DNA of 64,000 nucleotides from Coniella vitis (GCA_011317545.1 WUJK01000011.1:697501-761500); one strand, 5' to 3'; numbered from the stretch's first letter, positions 22,101 through 32,985 are shown. The notes: generated by a model from the sequence alone, not told the origin. Translations and numbers: made by a program.

Positions 22101-22305
22101 TAAGAGTATTAAAAAAGTATATTTAAAGTTATATATTTGCTTATAAAATAGATACTAGCCGACGGTTTAACTAAACCGCTAGATTAAGCCTAATTTAAGT
22201 ATTTTAAAGCTTTCTTAAATCTTTAAGATTTAACTATAATTATTTAAGTATAAAATAATTATAATATTATAATAAAATAATAAGAGGATATACTAAAAAA
22301 CTCTT

Positions 22306-22622
22306 TTTTATTAATATAAATACTTAAACTCTATACTTTAGACCTTTAGCTTAAGGAGAATTTTATTAAGGACCTTCGCTATCTCTAAAGTAGCCTTATT
22401 ATAAGTAATTCTCTATTCTCGCTAAGTAGAAGCTTTCTTATACGGATCGTAATTATCCGAACTAGCTTATAAAGAAGTATTCTCCTCCTTTAAATAGGTC
22501 CTTTCTCCTTATAAGTTAGCGTTCTCCTCTTATAAAGCGGTAATTTTATCTATAAATCGGATCCTCTCTTATTTAAAACCGGCTATCCTAATTTGCAAAC
22601 TCGCCTTCTCCTCCTCTAAAGC
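22306..22622 (-). pseudogene. Copia antisense ORF, C-terminal part (coiled coil)
   Basis: Minus-strand continuation of the antisense frame of 30619-29374 beyond the Gypsy insertion. It reads LALEEEKASLQIRIAGF and further Glu/Lys-rich segments spaced by TAA/TAG codons, a heptad-like composition suggesting coiled coil. It ends at paired TAA codons near 22306, tail-to-tail with the pol relic ending about 22230. Taking out the 6.7-kb Gypsy element and one AAGAT joins KVIY to LALEEEK without a frame change. No family recognised. Confidence 0.6.
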
Positions 22623-22627
22623 AAGAT

Positions 22628-23112
22628 TATAATAATCCTTGCCTAAATCCCGGATTCTAGAAGTACCTATAAGTTATATATTAGCAGGTAGGGAAATATT
22701 ACCTTTAAGTCTTTATACGTTATTAAGTAATATTAAGTATTATAAGTAATTAAGAGGGATTACCCTATTATATAAAATAATACTTAGATTTATAACTAAA
22801 GATTATAAGGAAAACTATCTAATAGCTAGGAAATCTATCGTCCTTATATCCTTCTATTATTCTATATTAAATTCCCTATTTAACCTTAGATTATTTAGAT
22901 TATCTTATAATCCTAATAATCCGGCTCTACTAGATTATCTAATAATCTTAATAATCTATTCCTAATTAGTTCGTATAACCCTAACCCTAACTATATTATC
23001 CTATATAACCTAGTTATATAAGAGATCCCTATCGGTCCGTTAAGGTTCCGATTTACTAATATATAGTTATACTAGCCTATTCCTATAATCTATATAACCG
23101 TAGGTTATAATA
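22628..23112 (-). repeat. Gypsy 3' LTR
   Basis: 485 bp, co-linear with 28884-29368 without net indel. It contains AACCCTAACCCTAAC, a short telomere-repeat-like stretch also present in the other LTR. It differs from its partner mainly by C/T and G/A changes. Confidence 0.9.
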
Positions 23113-23213
23113 TTATTTTCCTTCTATCGGTCTTTATCCCTAAAGACCTATAGTATTTCTGTAAATAATCCTACCTAATATTCTTACTTCGGATTATACT
23201 TTCCTAATTCGTT

Positions 23214-23840
23214 ATATCGTTAAGAATTAATAAAAGTTATTCCCGAAAGGTTTCTTCGTCGGTTACTCCTAAAACTATTAAGCGTAACCTTCTTCTTTAA
23301 TCTATTCTAGAGTATTATATAGAGATACCGACCTACTCTAACTATAAGGAATAGGGGCTTTCTTCTTATTAGATTTCCGCGATATATTCTAACCGTTATA
23401 CCGAGTATATTCGTTTAAATAAATCTCGCTATAATATACTAAGTCCTTCTCCGTTTAATATTCGTATTATCTCTCGGTATTATTAGAAGATTAAGGATAA
23501 AATAGAGGAACTAAATAAGGCTCGATATACTCTAAACGTATATATAGATCGCTTTTATAAGTAGAAAAAGATATAGAGAGAGAAGATAGTATAAGCTATC
23601 CGCCGGGGCTTAGATTCTATAGAGGAGTTAGATTATATAAAGCGTAAGGAGGTAGAGAAGGAGCGTTTAGCTACTAAGGCTAAATATTGTTCCGTAAAGC
23701 CGGCTATTCCTAAGGGCCTATTACCTAAGGGTTTTATAACTATTATATTAGAGGATTTTAATTAGTTTAGGATTTCTTCGTTATCTTTATCTAATTTTCT
23801 TATTAGTAATTTATAGGGTATTAGGGCTTTTACTTTATAA
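23214..23840 (+). pseudogene. Antisense ORF of the Gypsy element
   Basis: A plus-strand frame of about 209 codons lying between the chromodomain end and the 3' LTR of the minus-strand Gypsy element. It opens at an ATA (probable decayed ATG) and reads SLRINKSYSRKVSSSVTPK, then KIKDKIEELNKARYTLNVY, RRGLDSIEELDYIKRKEVEKE and SVKPAIPKGLLPKGF, interrupted only by TAA/TAG codons until TAA at 23838-23840. The middle is Glu/Lys-rich and probably coiled coil. Stops limited to TAA/TAG, no TGA, and absence of frameshifts suggest that it was protein-coding before RIP. No known domain is recognised. Confidence 0.6.
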
Positions 23841-23928
23841 CTTTAATTTCTTTAGAGTTATTATTAATAGTCCTTAATAAGGGGTTTAGTTATTCCTATA
23901 AGTAGTTATTATAGTTAAAGATATAAGT

Positions 23929-24000
23929 AATCTTATAGCTTAGTAGTTAGAGCTCCTAATTTCTTACTAAGAGGTCCGAGGTTCGATTCCCTATAGTACC
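23929..24000 (+). pseudogene. tRNA-like relic with A and B boxes
   Basis: A 72-base stretch with A-box-like TAGCTTAGTAG (23936-23946) and a perfect B-box consensus GGTTCGATTCC (23980-23990) at tRNA spacing. The D stem GCTT/GAGC is present; the anticodon stem CCTAA/CTAAG pairs fully if RIP-type A-to-G reversals are allowed. The loop TTTCTTA would give anticodon TCT, but base 37 is T, which is unusual. The acceptor stem (AATCTTA versus TAGTACC) does not pair. A tRNA-derived remnant inside the Gypsy element, not a working tRNA. Confidence 0.45.
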
Positions 24001-24049
24001 TTCTCTATTTAAAGCTATAATAGCTTTTTATTTTCGTATTCTTTAATAA

Positions 24050-27000
24050 GATCTAGGTATATATTCTTTAGTAGTTCCTAAGTATTTTCCGAATTATCGT
24101 AATTTTTCTATTTAATAAGGTATTATTTTCCGTATCCGCGTTTATATAAGTCGAGAATCTATTTAACTTTATATTATACTTATTCTAGTTCGATAATATC
24201 TATATTATACGAGAGTTCTATATCTATTAGTATTAATTCTAGAAGTAAAATATAGAAGACTAGGTATAGATATATATATAGGATTTCTAATTTATAGTTA
24301 ATTAATAAAATCTATTATATAATTTTATAAGGTCCGAGTTTTTTATAATCGAGTTTATCGCTAGGTTTAGTAGTTTTAATATTTTTATAGTTAAGGTAGA
24401 TTTTATCTCCCTTTTATAGGATTAATCCTTTAATCCTTTTCTAATTAATATATTTCGTTATTTATTCTTTAATATCCTAAAGTATATATCGAGTATCTTC
24501 GTATAACTATTTAATTCTTTTAGCGTATTAGTCTACCGTTTCTACGTTTCTACCTAGTAATATTTCGTAATATACCGTAGGGTTATATCCGTAGAATAGG
24601 AAGAATAGTAATTTTCCTATACTCGTTATATCTATACTATTATAAGCGAATTATACTATAGGTAAGAGTTCGACCTAATTATCTTATTCGTAGTTAACGT
24701 AGTATTATAGATACTATTCTATAATCTAGTTAGTATATTCTATTTATCCGTTTATCTAAGGATAAAATGCTATAGATATACGTTATATCGTTCCGAGGTA
24801 TTTAGTAAGTAAGATCTAGAATTTCGATACGAATTTTCTATCCCTATCTAATATAATTTCCTAAGGTATTCCGTAGTTAACGATAATAATACGGAGAAAT
24901 ATATATACGAGTTCTTCTATAATATTACTTTCCTTATATAATAGGAAATATATATACTTACTTAATCTATAAACTATTACTAAAATACTATTATACTATA
25001 CTTTAGTTAAGGGTTCTTATAAGAGAGGTAGCTTAATAATAAAATCTAAACTAATAGATAACTAAATAATCGTAGGTATTAGTAAAGGCTATAATAGTTT
25101 ATAAGGTTTATATCGTTCTATCTTATTCTATTTATATATATCGCAGTTATTAACGATATCTATAACTCGTTTCTTAAGGTTTAGTTAATTTTAATAGTAT
25201 TAGATCCTTTTATAAGTTACTCTAATTCCTTAATATCTATATACTAGTATACTATAGATATTTTTAATATAATCGTTTTATTCTAATATTATTATACTAT
25301 TAAGGTTAGGTATTTCTCCTTCGATATATAGTATTACGTTAAGTTCCTTAGTAATAGATAGTATAGTAAGGTTACCTTCTAAATCTTCTTTAAAGATTAT
25401 TATAATATCTTAGTTTTTACTATTACTATCCTTATAATCTAACCGTCTATTAAGAGTATCTATTTATTCGTTTTCTTTACCTTTACGGTAGATAATCTTA
25501 AAGTCGAATTCTAATAGAAATTCGTATTATCTAACTTATTATTTATTAAGCTGCTTCGTTAAGGTAAATACCTAGAGATTCTTATAATCCGTATATATAA
25601 GAATTTATTATTTTACTCCGATAAGATAATATCGCTATTCCCTAAAGGCTTTTACTATTATTATAAGTTCCTAATCGGGCGTTCTATAGTTAAGTTCTAA
25701 TCTATTTAGTTTTTTATTAAAGTTACTAACTATCCGTAGTTATCCTTTATTATCTTATTATCCGAGTTATCTACCGAGTATATAATCTAATATATTTATC
25801 TCGATCTCGAAGATTTTATCTTAGTCTACTTTAACTAGGATTAATTCTAATATAACTATATCCTTAATTATATTAAAGGCTTTCTATACCTATTTATTCT
25901 AATCGAAGGTAATATCCTTTTTCGTAAGTTCTATAAGTAGTATTATAATACTATTATAGTTTTTAATAAATTATCGGTAGAAGTTAATATAGCTTAAGAA
26001 GGCTCTAATATCCTTAATATTCTATAGTATAGGCTAATCCCTAACTATTTATACTTTATCTTTTTATATTTATATATACCCTAATATAATAGTATATCCG
26101 AGGTAGTTAACTTCTTAAGTATTTTAGTTATATTTAGTAGGTTTTACTAAAATCTTATTATTTTAAAGGATTTATAAGATTATCGTAATATACTTTTAAT
26201 ATTCTTCGAATATCTTTAAGTAAATAAGGATATCGTTTAGGTAAGCGATTATAAAATAGTCGAGGTATTCGCGTAAGATAAAGTTTATTATTTCCTAGAA
26301 TAATATAGGGGCGTTAGTAAGTCCGAATAGTATAATAAGATATTCGAAATATCTATAGTATATTCTAAACGCTATTTTCTATTCTTCTCCGGGTTTAATA
26401 CGAATATATATATATCCTTCTTTAAAGTCGAGGGCTATAAACTATTAGGTTCCTCTAAGTTTATCTCTAAGTTCTTTAAAGAGAGGTAAGGGGTACCGGT
26501 TCTTAATTATAATATCGTTAAATTATCGATAATTAATATATAATCGTAGCTTACCGTTTTTCTTTAGTATAAATAGGATTAGGTATCCTACTAGTAAATA
26601 TAAAGGTCTAATATAGCCTTTCTTAAGGTTTTCGTCGATATATTCCCTAAATACTTTAAGTTTATCCTTATCTAATCCGTAAATAGGAAAGAACTTTAGT
26701 TATTCTCCTTCTTTAAGTAGGATCTCGTAGTTATATAAGCCGTACTCTAGTAGGCTATTATCGAATTTTCCTTAAAATAGTTTTATAAACTTCCGATACT
26801 CTTCTAATATACCGGAGAGGTCTCTAAACGTATCTTCGTCTTATATAGTTACTATTATAAGGAGATATCGTTATATATACTTAGTTCCTTCTTAAACTTA
26901 TCGTAATAATATATCCTATTATCTATAAAATCCTATTATATTATATCCTAATCTATTATATCCCTTTTTCTATTAAATATTAACTATTACTAGATCCTTC

Positions 27001-28860
27001 TTTATAAGCTATCGAGGTTTATTATATCCTAGGGTAGCTATTATCTTAGCTTTTCTCGATTTAGAGGTATATATAAATTCGTTTAAACCCCTATTATTTA
27101 GGTATTACTTAATAACTAAATCCGATCCTACGCCTTTAATTATAATTGCTTTTTAGATATTCGCTTTATCCTATAAAATATAACTATTAATTTAATCGAT
27201 TCGAGGATTTTCCTTTCTTAACTATAATATACCTAAAATTAGTTCGTATTATATAGTATCCGTAATATCGAAGTTTATTAATATCGTATATCCTTAGATT
27301 ATAATTAGTAATTAATTAGATTCTATATCGATAATACCTTAGCTATAAGCGATTTTTATACCTTCTATAGTACTAAGTTTATAGGGTTTTATCTTCTTCT
27401 TCTAAGGTATCTATTCTCTATTAATAACGCTTAGGGATATAAAGTTTCCTTATACTCTACTATCTAGGAGTATTATATAATATTTATTATTAATTCGTAT
27501 TACGATTTTTAAATATTCGTATATCGAGCTATCTATTATATAAAGGGACTTTATTATAAGTCCTAATCGCTTATTATCCTTTATAAATAATCCTTACCTT
27601 TTAGGTTCTATTATTCTTATTATACTCTAAAAGCTATTATCTAAGCTAAGTTCCTAGCTTATTATATTCTGTATTATATATATACTACGGCCTATTGCTA
27701 TAAGCGCGCTTAGTTTTCTTCTTTCGTATAGGGAGTCTATACTCCGGGTTAACTATCTTTAAGGTTATAGTAGATATACGCTTTATCCGCTAGGTATTCT
27801 ATATAATCGGCGCGCTTATAGAAGCTATAGTATATAGGTTCTACGTATACGGGCTTTACGAGCTTTTCCCTTTATTTCTATTCGCGTATTCTATACTAGT
27901 CGAGCGCTTTTTCTTGCGCGTAAGGTGCGTACTAGGGTATTATACCTCGTTACTAGAAGCTGCGGTTAGTTATCTGCTAAATCCGTTATCCTATATTAAT
28001 ATAATTCCTCTATATAGTATAGCTTCCTCCTTTCTTACTTTTCTCTATATATCTTTCGTAGAGATAGTTATCGATACGGATAGCGTTATTACTAAATATT
28101 ATAAAGTCTTCGGGCTAGTCCTATTTAGAGATTTCGTCCTTAACCTTATCCTTAAGTCCTCTATAATAATATTCTATAAGGTTCTTATCTTCCTAAGGGA
28201 GGCGTATTAAGAGTTATTTAAAGCGGACCGTATAAGCTAAAGCAGACTTATTCTACTTAAGTTCTATAAGTTATTATATTATAATCCGTTCTTCGTTAAA
28301 ATCGCTAAATATTTCCTTAAGGATACGTTCGAATCCTACGAATAAATCGAATATATTCTTAGTAATCGTCTTATATTAATCGAGGTTACCTAGGTATTTA
28401 ATATAATTATAAAGTAAGGGTTTATATTAAATAAGTATATCCTTTTCGAATTATATTCCGGCTAAGATAACTTTATCGGGTTTAGTAGTAAACTAGGCTA
28501 TATTATATAGGAAGTACGCCTTATAATAGGTAAGGAACCCTTAAAGCGTCTTCTAATTACCGTTATATATAATAGGTTTATCTATCTTATAGCTATTACC
28601 GGTATTTTAAATAATAGGCGCTAGGGGTATAACGGCTATAACCTAATATTATTCGAGCTATTAAATCTACCTACGGATAGTACGATTCTATTACTCCTAG
28701 TTCTACTAGAGTATAGTAAGTTATTAAGTAAGTTCGATTAATTAGTATATTATATCTTCCTAAGTTACGATCTAATAATATCCTTCGCTTAAGGTAAATA
28801 GGGTAGGAGTTTAAGGAGCTATTACTATATTTAATATTACTTAAGAGGTATATATAAACC
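24050..28860 (-). pseudogene. Gypsy gag-pol relic with C-terminal chromodomain
   Basis: Minus-strand coding relic. From its 5' side: gag (about 28.8-27.7 kb, too decayed for fine motifs) and protease region; reverse transcriptase at about 26.6-25.95 kb (NRYPLPLFKELRDKL, PFGLTNAP-like LFGLTNAP, IAYLNDILIY in place of the YLDD box, then NYLGYTI and INFYR*FIKNYS); RNase H near 25.9-25.4 kb; integrase about 25.3-24.4 kb; a chromodomain at 24186-24050 (YKVK*ILD...YLIK*KNYDNSENT*E). Interruptions are TAA/TAG stops in place of Trp and Gln codons. The 98-codon plus-strand open frame at 27914-28210 is a by-product and not a gene. Domain borders are approximate. Confidence 0.82.
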
Positions 28861-28883
28861 GTCCTAAATAAGAGTTATAAAAA

Positions 28884-29368
28884 TATAATAATCCTTACCT
28901 AAATCCCGGATTCTAGAAGTACCTATAAGTTATATATTAGTAGGTAGGGAAGTATTACCTTTAAGTTTTTATATATTATTAAGTAATATTAAGTATTATA
29001 AGTAATTAAGAGGGATTACCCTATTATATAAAATAATACTTAGATTTATAACTAAAGATTATAAGGAAAACTATTTAATAGCTAGGAAATCTATTATCCT
29101 TATATCCTTCCGTTATTTTATATTAAATTCCCTATTTAACCTTAGATTATTTAGATTATCTTATAATCCTAATAATCCGGCTCTACTAGATTATCTAATA
29201 ATCTTAATAATCTATTCCTAATTAATTCGTATAACCCTAACCCTAACTATATTATCCTATATAACCTAGTTATATAAGAGATCCCTATCGGTCCGTTAAG
29301 GTTCCGATTTGCTAGTATATAGTTGCGCTAGCCTATTCCTATAACCTATATAACCGTAGGTTATAATA
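28884..29368 (-). repeat. Gypsy 5' LTR
   Basis: 485-bp partner of 22628-23112. It keeps a few more GC positions (for example TTGCTAGTATATAGTTGCGC) than the other copy, showing unequal decay. Confidence 0.9.
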
Positions 29369-29373
29369 AAGAT

Positions 29374-30619
29374 ATATAACCTTATAATCCTTAATACTAT
29401 ACGTAAGCTCGTCTTTCCGCTTATTTAACTACTATCTAGCCCTTTTACTTATATTAAATAACTCCCTAACCTAGCGGAGATCGTTACGAAGATAGTTAAT
29501 AGCCCCTTTTAGCTCGGTATAATCGGCGGCAGAAACTATATTATTAGGTAGGCTATTTAAACTATTAAATTATCCCCCTTCTTATAGCTTAAGGGTAGCT
29601 TTCTATACCTAAAAAGCGTAACTAGCCTTCGTTTCGGTACCGGATACCGCCTTCTTATTATTAAGATTAAGGTTTCCTTCGACGCCTTAAGCAATATATT
29701 TAAAACGGAAGATTCGGTTTATAAAGGGCTTAAGGATAGGGGGGATAGGTATATAGGTATAATTCTACTTATAGTAACGATTATAATTAGGGGCGTTAAA
29801 GGTAGAGATATATTTACCGTCGCTATTACTATTATTATAGCTCTTAATATAAGCGATATAGGGAGTTAAGCGTTTAATTTAGCCCTTCTTAATAGTAATA
29901 ATCGTATATTTATAGATAGTCTTAGGATAACGAAAAGGGGTAGTAGTAGCGGATAAAGTAATATTATTAATATTATTATTATTATTATCGTTATTAGCTA
30001 AAGGTTAAGGTTAAACCTAAGGAAAGGGTTTCCGGGGGTAAGAGTTAATAGGTTTAAAACTATTAGTAACCTATAACTTAGTTCTCTTAATAGGGGTATA
30101 AGGAGACTATCTAAATACCCGTTTCTAGGGAAAGTCGGCGCAGGGAATAGTATTATTACTAATAAATATATAGATATTATCTATAACTTTAAGATTAATC
30201 GGCCGATTCGTATAAGATAAGCCTAAACGAGAAGACTTACCGAGGGAATAACTAATACGGGACGGATAAGAAGGGTTATTATCGCCGGTACTAATATTAA
30301 TACTAGCGTTAGAGTTAATACTAATAATAGCGGTACTAATTAACCGGGCTAAATCGTTAGGTTAACCTATTACTCTATTATCCTCTCTTATTATATTAGT
30401 AAACTCCTATAAAGGGTAGATTCCGTTTATTAGACTATTAAATTCGGAGCTAGGTACCTCTTTAACCTCGTTAGGCGCGGAAATAGGATTATAACTAAGA
30501 ACGTTATTAAAGGATAAAAAAGGGCGAATCGGGATATTAGGATCGTTATTTATAGAATAATCTATACCTATATCGCTAGATTTACGGGTTAGAGCGTTAA
30601 TTAGTATATAATTAGGTAT
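29374..30619 (-). pseudogene. Copia antisense ORF, N-terminal part
   Basis: A minus-strand frame of about 415 codons between the Copia RNase H and 3' LTR, antisense to gag-pol. It is free of frameshifts; interruptions are TAA or TAG only, with no TGA. It starts at an ATA that could be a decayed ATG (30619-30617). It reads INALTRKSSDIGIDYSINND, later SSRLGLSYTNRPINLKV, an Asn-rich run, then SAADYTELKGAINYLRNDLR and KRKDELTYSIKDYKVIY at the Gypsy junction. It continues in frame at 22622 once the Gypsy element is taken out, for a total near 520 codons. Early residues are Ser/Pro/Asn-rich; the end is helical and probably coiled coil. No domain recognised. It could be an element-encoded accessory protein or a captured host gene. 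Confidence 0.62.
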
Positions 30620-30780
30620 ATTAAATAATAATTATACTTAACTTATAGTTCGTAAGTTTAAGTTAGTCTAAAGGAGAAAAAGAAGGAATCTTAAACTAGT
30701 AAAACGCAACGAATATATATTAAAGTACGTACCAGGCTGCTACTAGTATAACTAGCGATATCCTTATTAGTTGGAGGGTA

Positions 30781-30993
30781 TATAAAAGTAGCATTTAACC
30801 CTAACCCGAAAGCTATTATATTAGCCTAATAATAGGTTTTATATAAGCAGAATAATAGCTTCGGCGATACTCAAATATTCGAATAATAGCTCTTTTTTAC
30901 AGCTAGATAAATAGAAGATACACTCTTTTAACCTCTCTTTTGTTTCGCCTGTTTCAGCTGATGACTAAGCTTTGTGCACACCTTATTTTCTTA
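30781..30993 (+). repeat. Copia 3' LTR
   Basis: 213 bp. Here the first half is decayed (TATAAAAGTAGCATTTAACC) and the last 60 or so bases are not (CTGATGACTAAGCTTTGTGCAC), the mirror image of the 5' LTR. Confidence 0.92.
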
Positions 30994-30998
30994 CAAAG

Positions 30999-32985
30999 CG
31001 ATAGACTTGAGAACAAGCTCAGTTGGACTCGGGCGTCTTCCAACAAGATATTTCCCGTAAAGTATGTGCACATCGCAATTCACGTCTCCTTCTGCTCGCT
31101 CATGACATCCGCGGGGGGAAGTTGCAGGTAGGAAGAGAAGGACTCCAGTTTTTTTCCACAACTCCGCACACCCAAAGCGTCTCGGGACACGCTCAGGGGC
31201 TTACTTGGCACTTGCTCATCTCCGACTTGCCGCTTTGCGTACATCGTATGCCTCGCATTGTCTCAAAGCGAACGGACAAGCTAAAGAAAGTATTGTGCGG
31301 CTCTGCGGAAGGTGTATGTGGATCCTTTTTTTTTTTTTTCTTTTTTTTTTTTGGGGGGGTTGATGTTGTTATTGGAGGCGGTGGAGTGTGATTGATCCAC
31401 GCTCGAGGTCAATCGGTCCCATCCCAAGACTTGGACTGGAACTGAGCCCCAAATGGTGCACTGGATGTTGGTGAGAGACGCTCATGAATGCGATAGTATC
31501 GTATTTCTGTTGGAAAAAGAAATTGAAACAGGAAAATAGTAGACAAAATCGTGGCCTCGACCCTAACCCCGGTAGTACAGCAGCGCAGTTTTGGAACACT
31601 ACACCAGCTATTATGCCAAGTAAAAGAGCAAAGGAATCCATCATAATACAGAGTACTGTGCATAAATCTTGAACGGCCTGTCAATGAAGAGAGGCAGGCC
31701 TATCTTTTGACTGGCAAGCCTGCAAGTACGCAAAAGTGCCATGACTTCATTCTGTCCCAAGGGGATGGCATGACCTGCAGGGCGCCAGGTGGGCTGCAAC
31801 GTGCTGACGTGCAGATGTGCAGAAGTCCAGAACCATAATAAGCTAGACGCCGATTATCCACTGACCTGCAAGTAATTACGCAAATCTTTGGGACCCTTAC
31901 TACTGAGAAGGGTTCCAAACAGTGAAGGCCCTTCCACCAGGGTCATATCATGTGGTGATTATGTAAGGAATGAATCTCAGGTACCAAAAATAGTCGGCAG
32001 GGAAGGTCCTGGACGCCAACGTGGGAGGGACGTGCCGTGTCCCAGCCCCTCCCTCAAGCTTAGGCTATGTAACATACTATGGTAGCACTATCAACATAGT
32101 GGGGCGGAACTGGAGCTGGGTGCCCTTAGTGGCCTATTGCTGCGGTGGATTTAGTGCCTACCAGCCTCGTGGATTCCAACGACAGCCTTGAAATACCATG
32201 TAGCTAGGTACCCACTTAGCAGCAGCAGATCCATGGATCCAACAGATCGAGACGGAATACGGAGTATGTCACTCACATCAGGTCTATACATCTTAGAATA
32301 CAAATTCGTTATGACGATGATGCAGGCAGCATGGCATATCGGGAACTCAAGCCGGATTTGCAGGGCTGGTCGACCACAGGCGAGGGCCTATGCATACAGA
32401 TACTATGTAGCCTTGTAAGTCAGTAAGCCTGCTACCCCAGGTTTGGGTGCTTGGGGACGTCATTAAGCAGGAGCAGCAGGGGTAGCTGGGTCCGGGAATG
32501 CCTCCTTCCACAACCACCTGCCCCTACTGTGTGTCCTGTATAGCGATGGCTTGGTATGATAATGGGCTACTTGGTACTTCTGGGTACGTAGCACAACCGT
32601 TTTTAAACCTCCAAAGTCGACCTCCTTGACGCCATCCTTTGCACCAACCTGCACTTGGGTGTGGGTGCTGGGTCAGCGTTGCACTGGGTCCTGGAGCAGC
32701 CAGAGCCCGATAGAGGATGCAGGGCTTCCCAGCCCCAACCTCTTTTTTTGCATCCTCGACAGCAGGCTGCATCCTCTTGCAAACTGGGCGCGATCCCTGC
32801 CCCGCCCCGCGCCGTAGCAGATTCAGACCCCCACCTCTCTCTGATCAGATCACCGTCCAAATATTTACTGCTCGCGTCTCCTGCAGCCCTTTCTTCTGCC
32901 TCGTCGCCGCTCACTTTCCACCAAAACCCAGCCACAACCAAGTCGCCGTCGTCCACGTTTGTAAAGCATAGCAACCACCGGCAAG
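30999..32985. other. Gene-free flank right of the retroelement
   Basis: About 2 kb of normal composition starting directly at the CAAAG duplication, with no supported gene. It contains a homopolymer tract (31326-31359). The last 300 bases are pyrimidine-rich and are the likely promoter and 5' UTR of the following membrane-protein gene. Confidence 0.55.
31326..31359. repeat. Poly-T tract followed by poly-G
   Basis: T14, one C, T12, then G7 on the plus strand. The length is likely to be unstable and prone to assembly error. Confidence 0.8.

Larger units (their letters stand above)
16335..22230 (+). pseudogene. Copia gag-pol relic
   Basis: A plus-strand coding relic with many TAA/TAG stops and no frame longer than a few dozen codons. 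The gag part (about 16.4-17.7 kb) is too decayed to assign motifs. Integrase starts near 18.6 kb (RVY*DIFTFYPGIRGARY, FKDEFLGKFF) and continues on the other side of the solo LTR (PLYIKEPNGIAKKIGR). Reverse transcriptase lies at about 20.85-21.5 kb (DLEVD*IDITGVFLNAN, LLFYIDNILIF in place of the YVDD box). RNase H is at 21.7-22.15 kb (SFVDNIKDRKSIF, KAELNTLSL) and pol ends near LADGLTKPLD at 22.16-22.18 kb. Reading across the decay gives the standard Copia order. Essentially all stops are TAA or TAG, as expected when CAA, CAG and TGG codons suffer CpA/TpG mutation. Confidence 0.85.
22628..29368 (-). mobile_element. Ty3/Gypsy chromovirus, RIP-decayed, nested in Copia
   Basis: A 6741-bp element with 485-bp LTRs (22628-23112 and 28884-29368) and a perfect 5-bp duplication AAGAT (22623-22627 and 29369-29373). 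Genes read on the minus strand, opposite to the host Copia. LTR termini are TA..TA, from TG..CA by decay. A purine tract (AGAAGGAAAATAA on the minus strand, 23113-23125) precedes the 3' LTR. Domain order on the minus strand is gag, protease region, reverse transcriptase, RNase H, integrase, chromodomain, which defines a chromovirus. It interrupts the Copia antisense frame. Both LTRs carry decay, so RIP acted after this insertion. Confidence 0.93.
16122..30993 (+). mobile_element. Ty1/Copia LTR retrotransposon, RIP-decayed, with nested insertions
   Basis: A 14,872-bp unit bounded by 213-bp direct repeats (16122-16334 and 30781-30993) and flanked by the 5-bp duplication CAAAG (16117-16121 and 30994-30998). 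The LTRs begin TG (TA in the right copy) and end TA where CA is expected, as CpA-to-TpA decay would produce. Domain order is that of Copia: gag, integrase, reverse transcriptase, RNase H. Removing the nested Gypsy element and the solo LTR with one duplication copy each leaves about 7.8 kb, large for a Copia element, because of an antisense open frame before the 3' LTR. A purine tract (GGAGGGTA) directly precedes the right LTR. All frames are full of TAA/TAG stops; it cannot be autonomous. Confidence 0.93.

Noticed and set aside
23929..24000. A functional tRNA gene
   Set aside because: Acceptor stem does not pair and base 37 is atypical; kept only as a tRNA-like relic.
27914..28210. 98-codon plus-strand frame inside the Gypsy gag relic
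   Set aside because: Antisense to gag, hydrophobic only because RIP produces TAT/ATA codons; isolated and without continuation in frame.
16122..30993. AT-rich block read as a mitochondrial insert or centromere core
   Set aside because: LTRs, target duplications and Copia/Gypsy domains explain it, and dinucleotide loss is CpA-specific.
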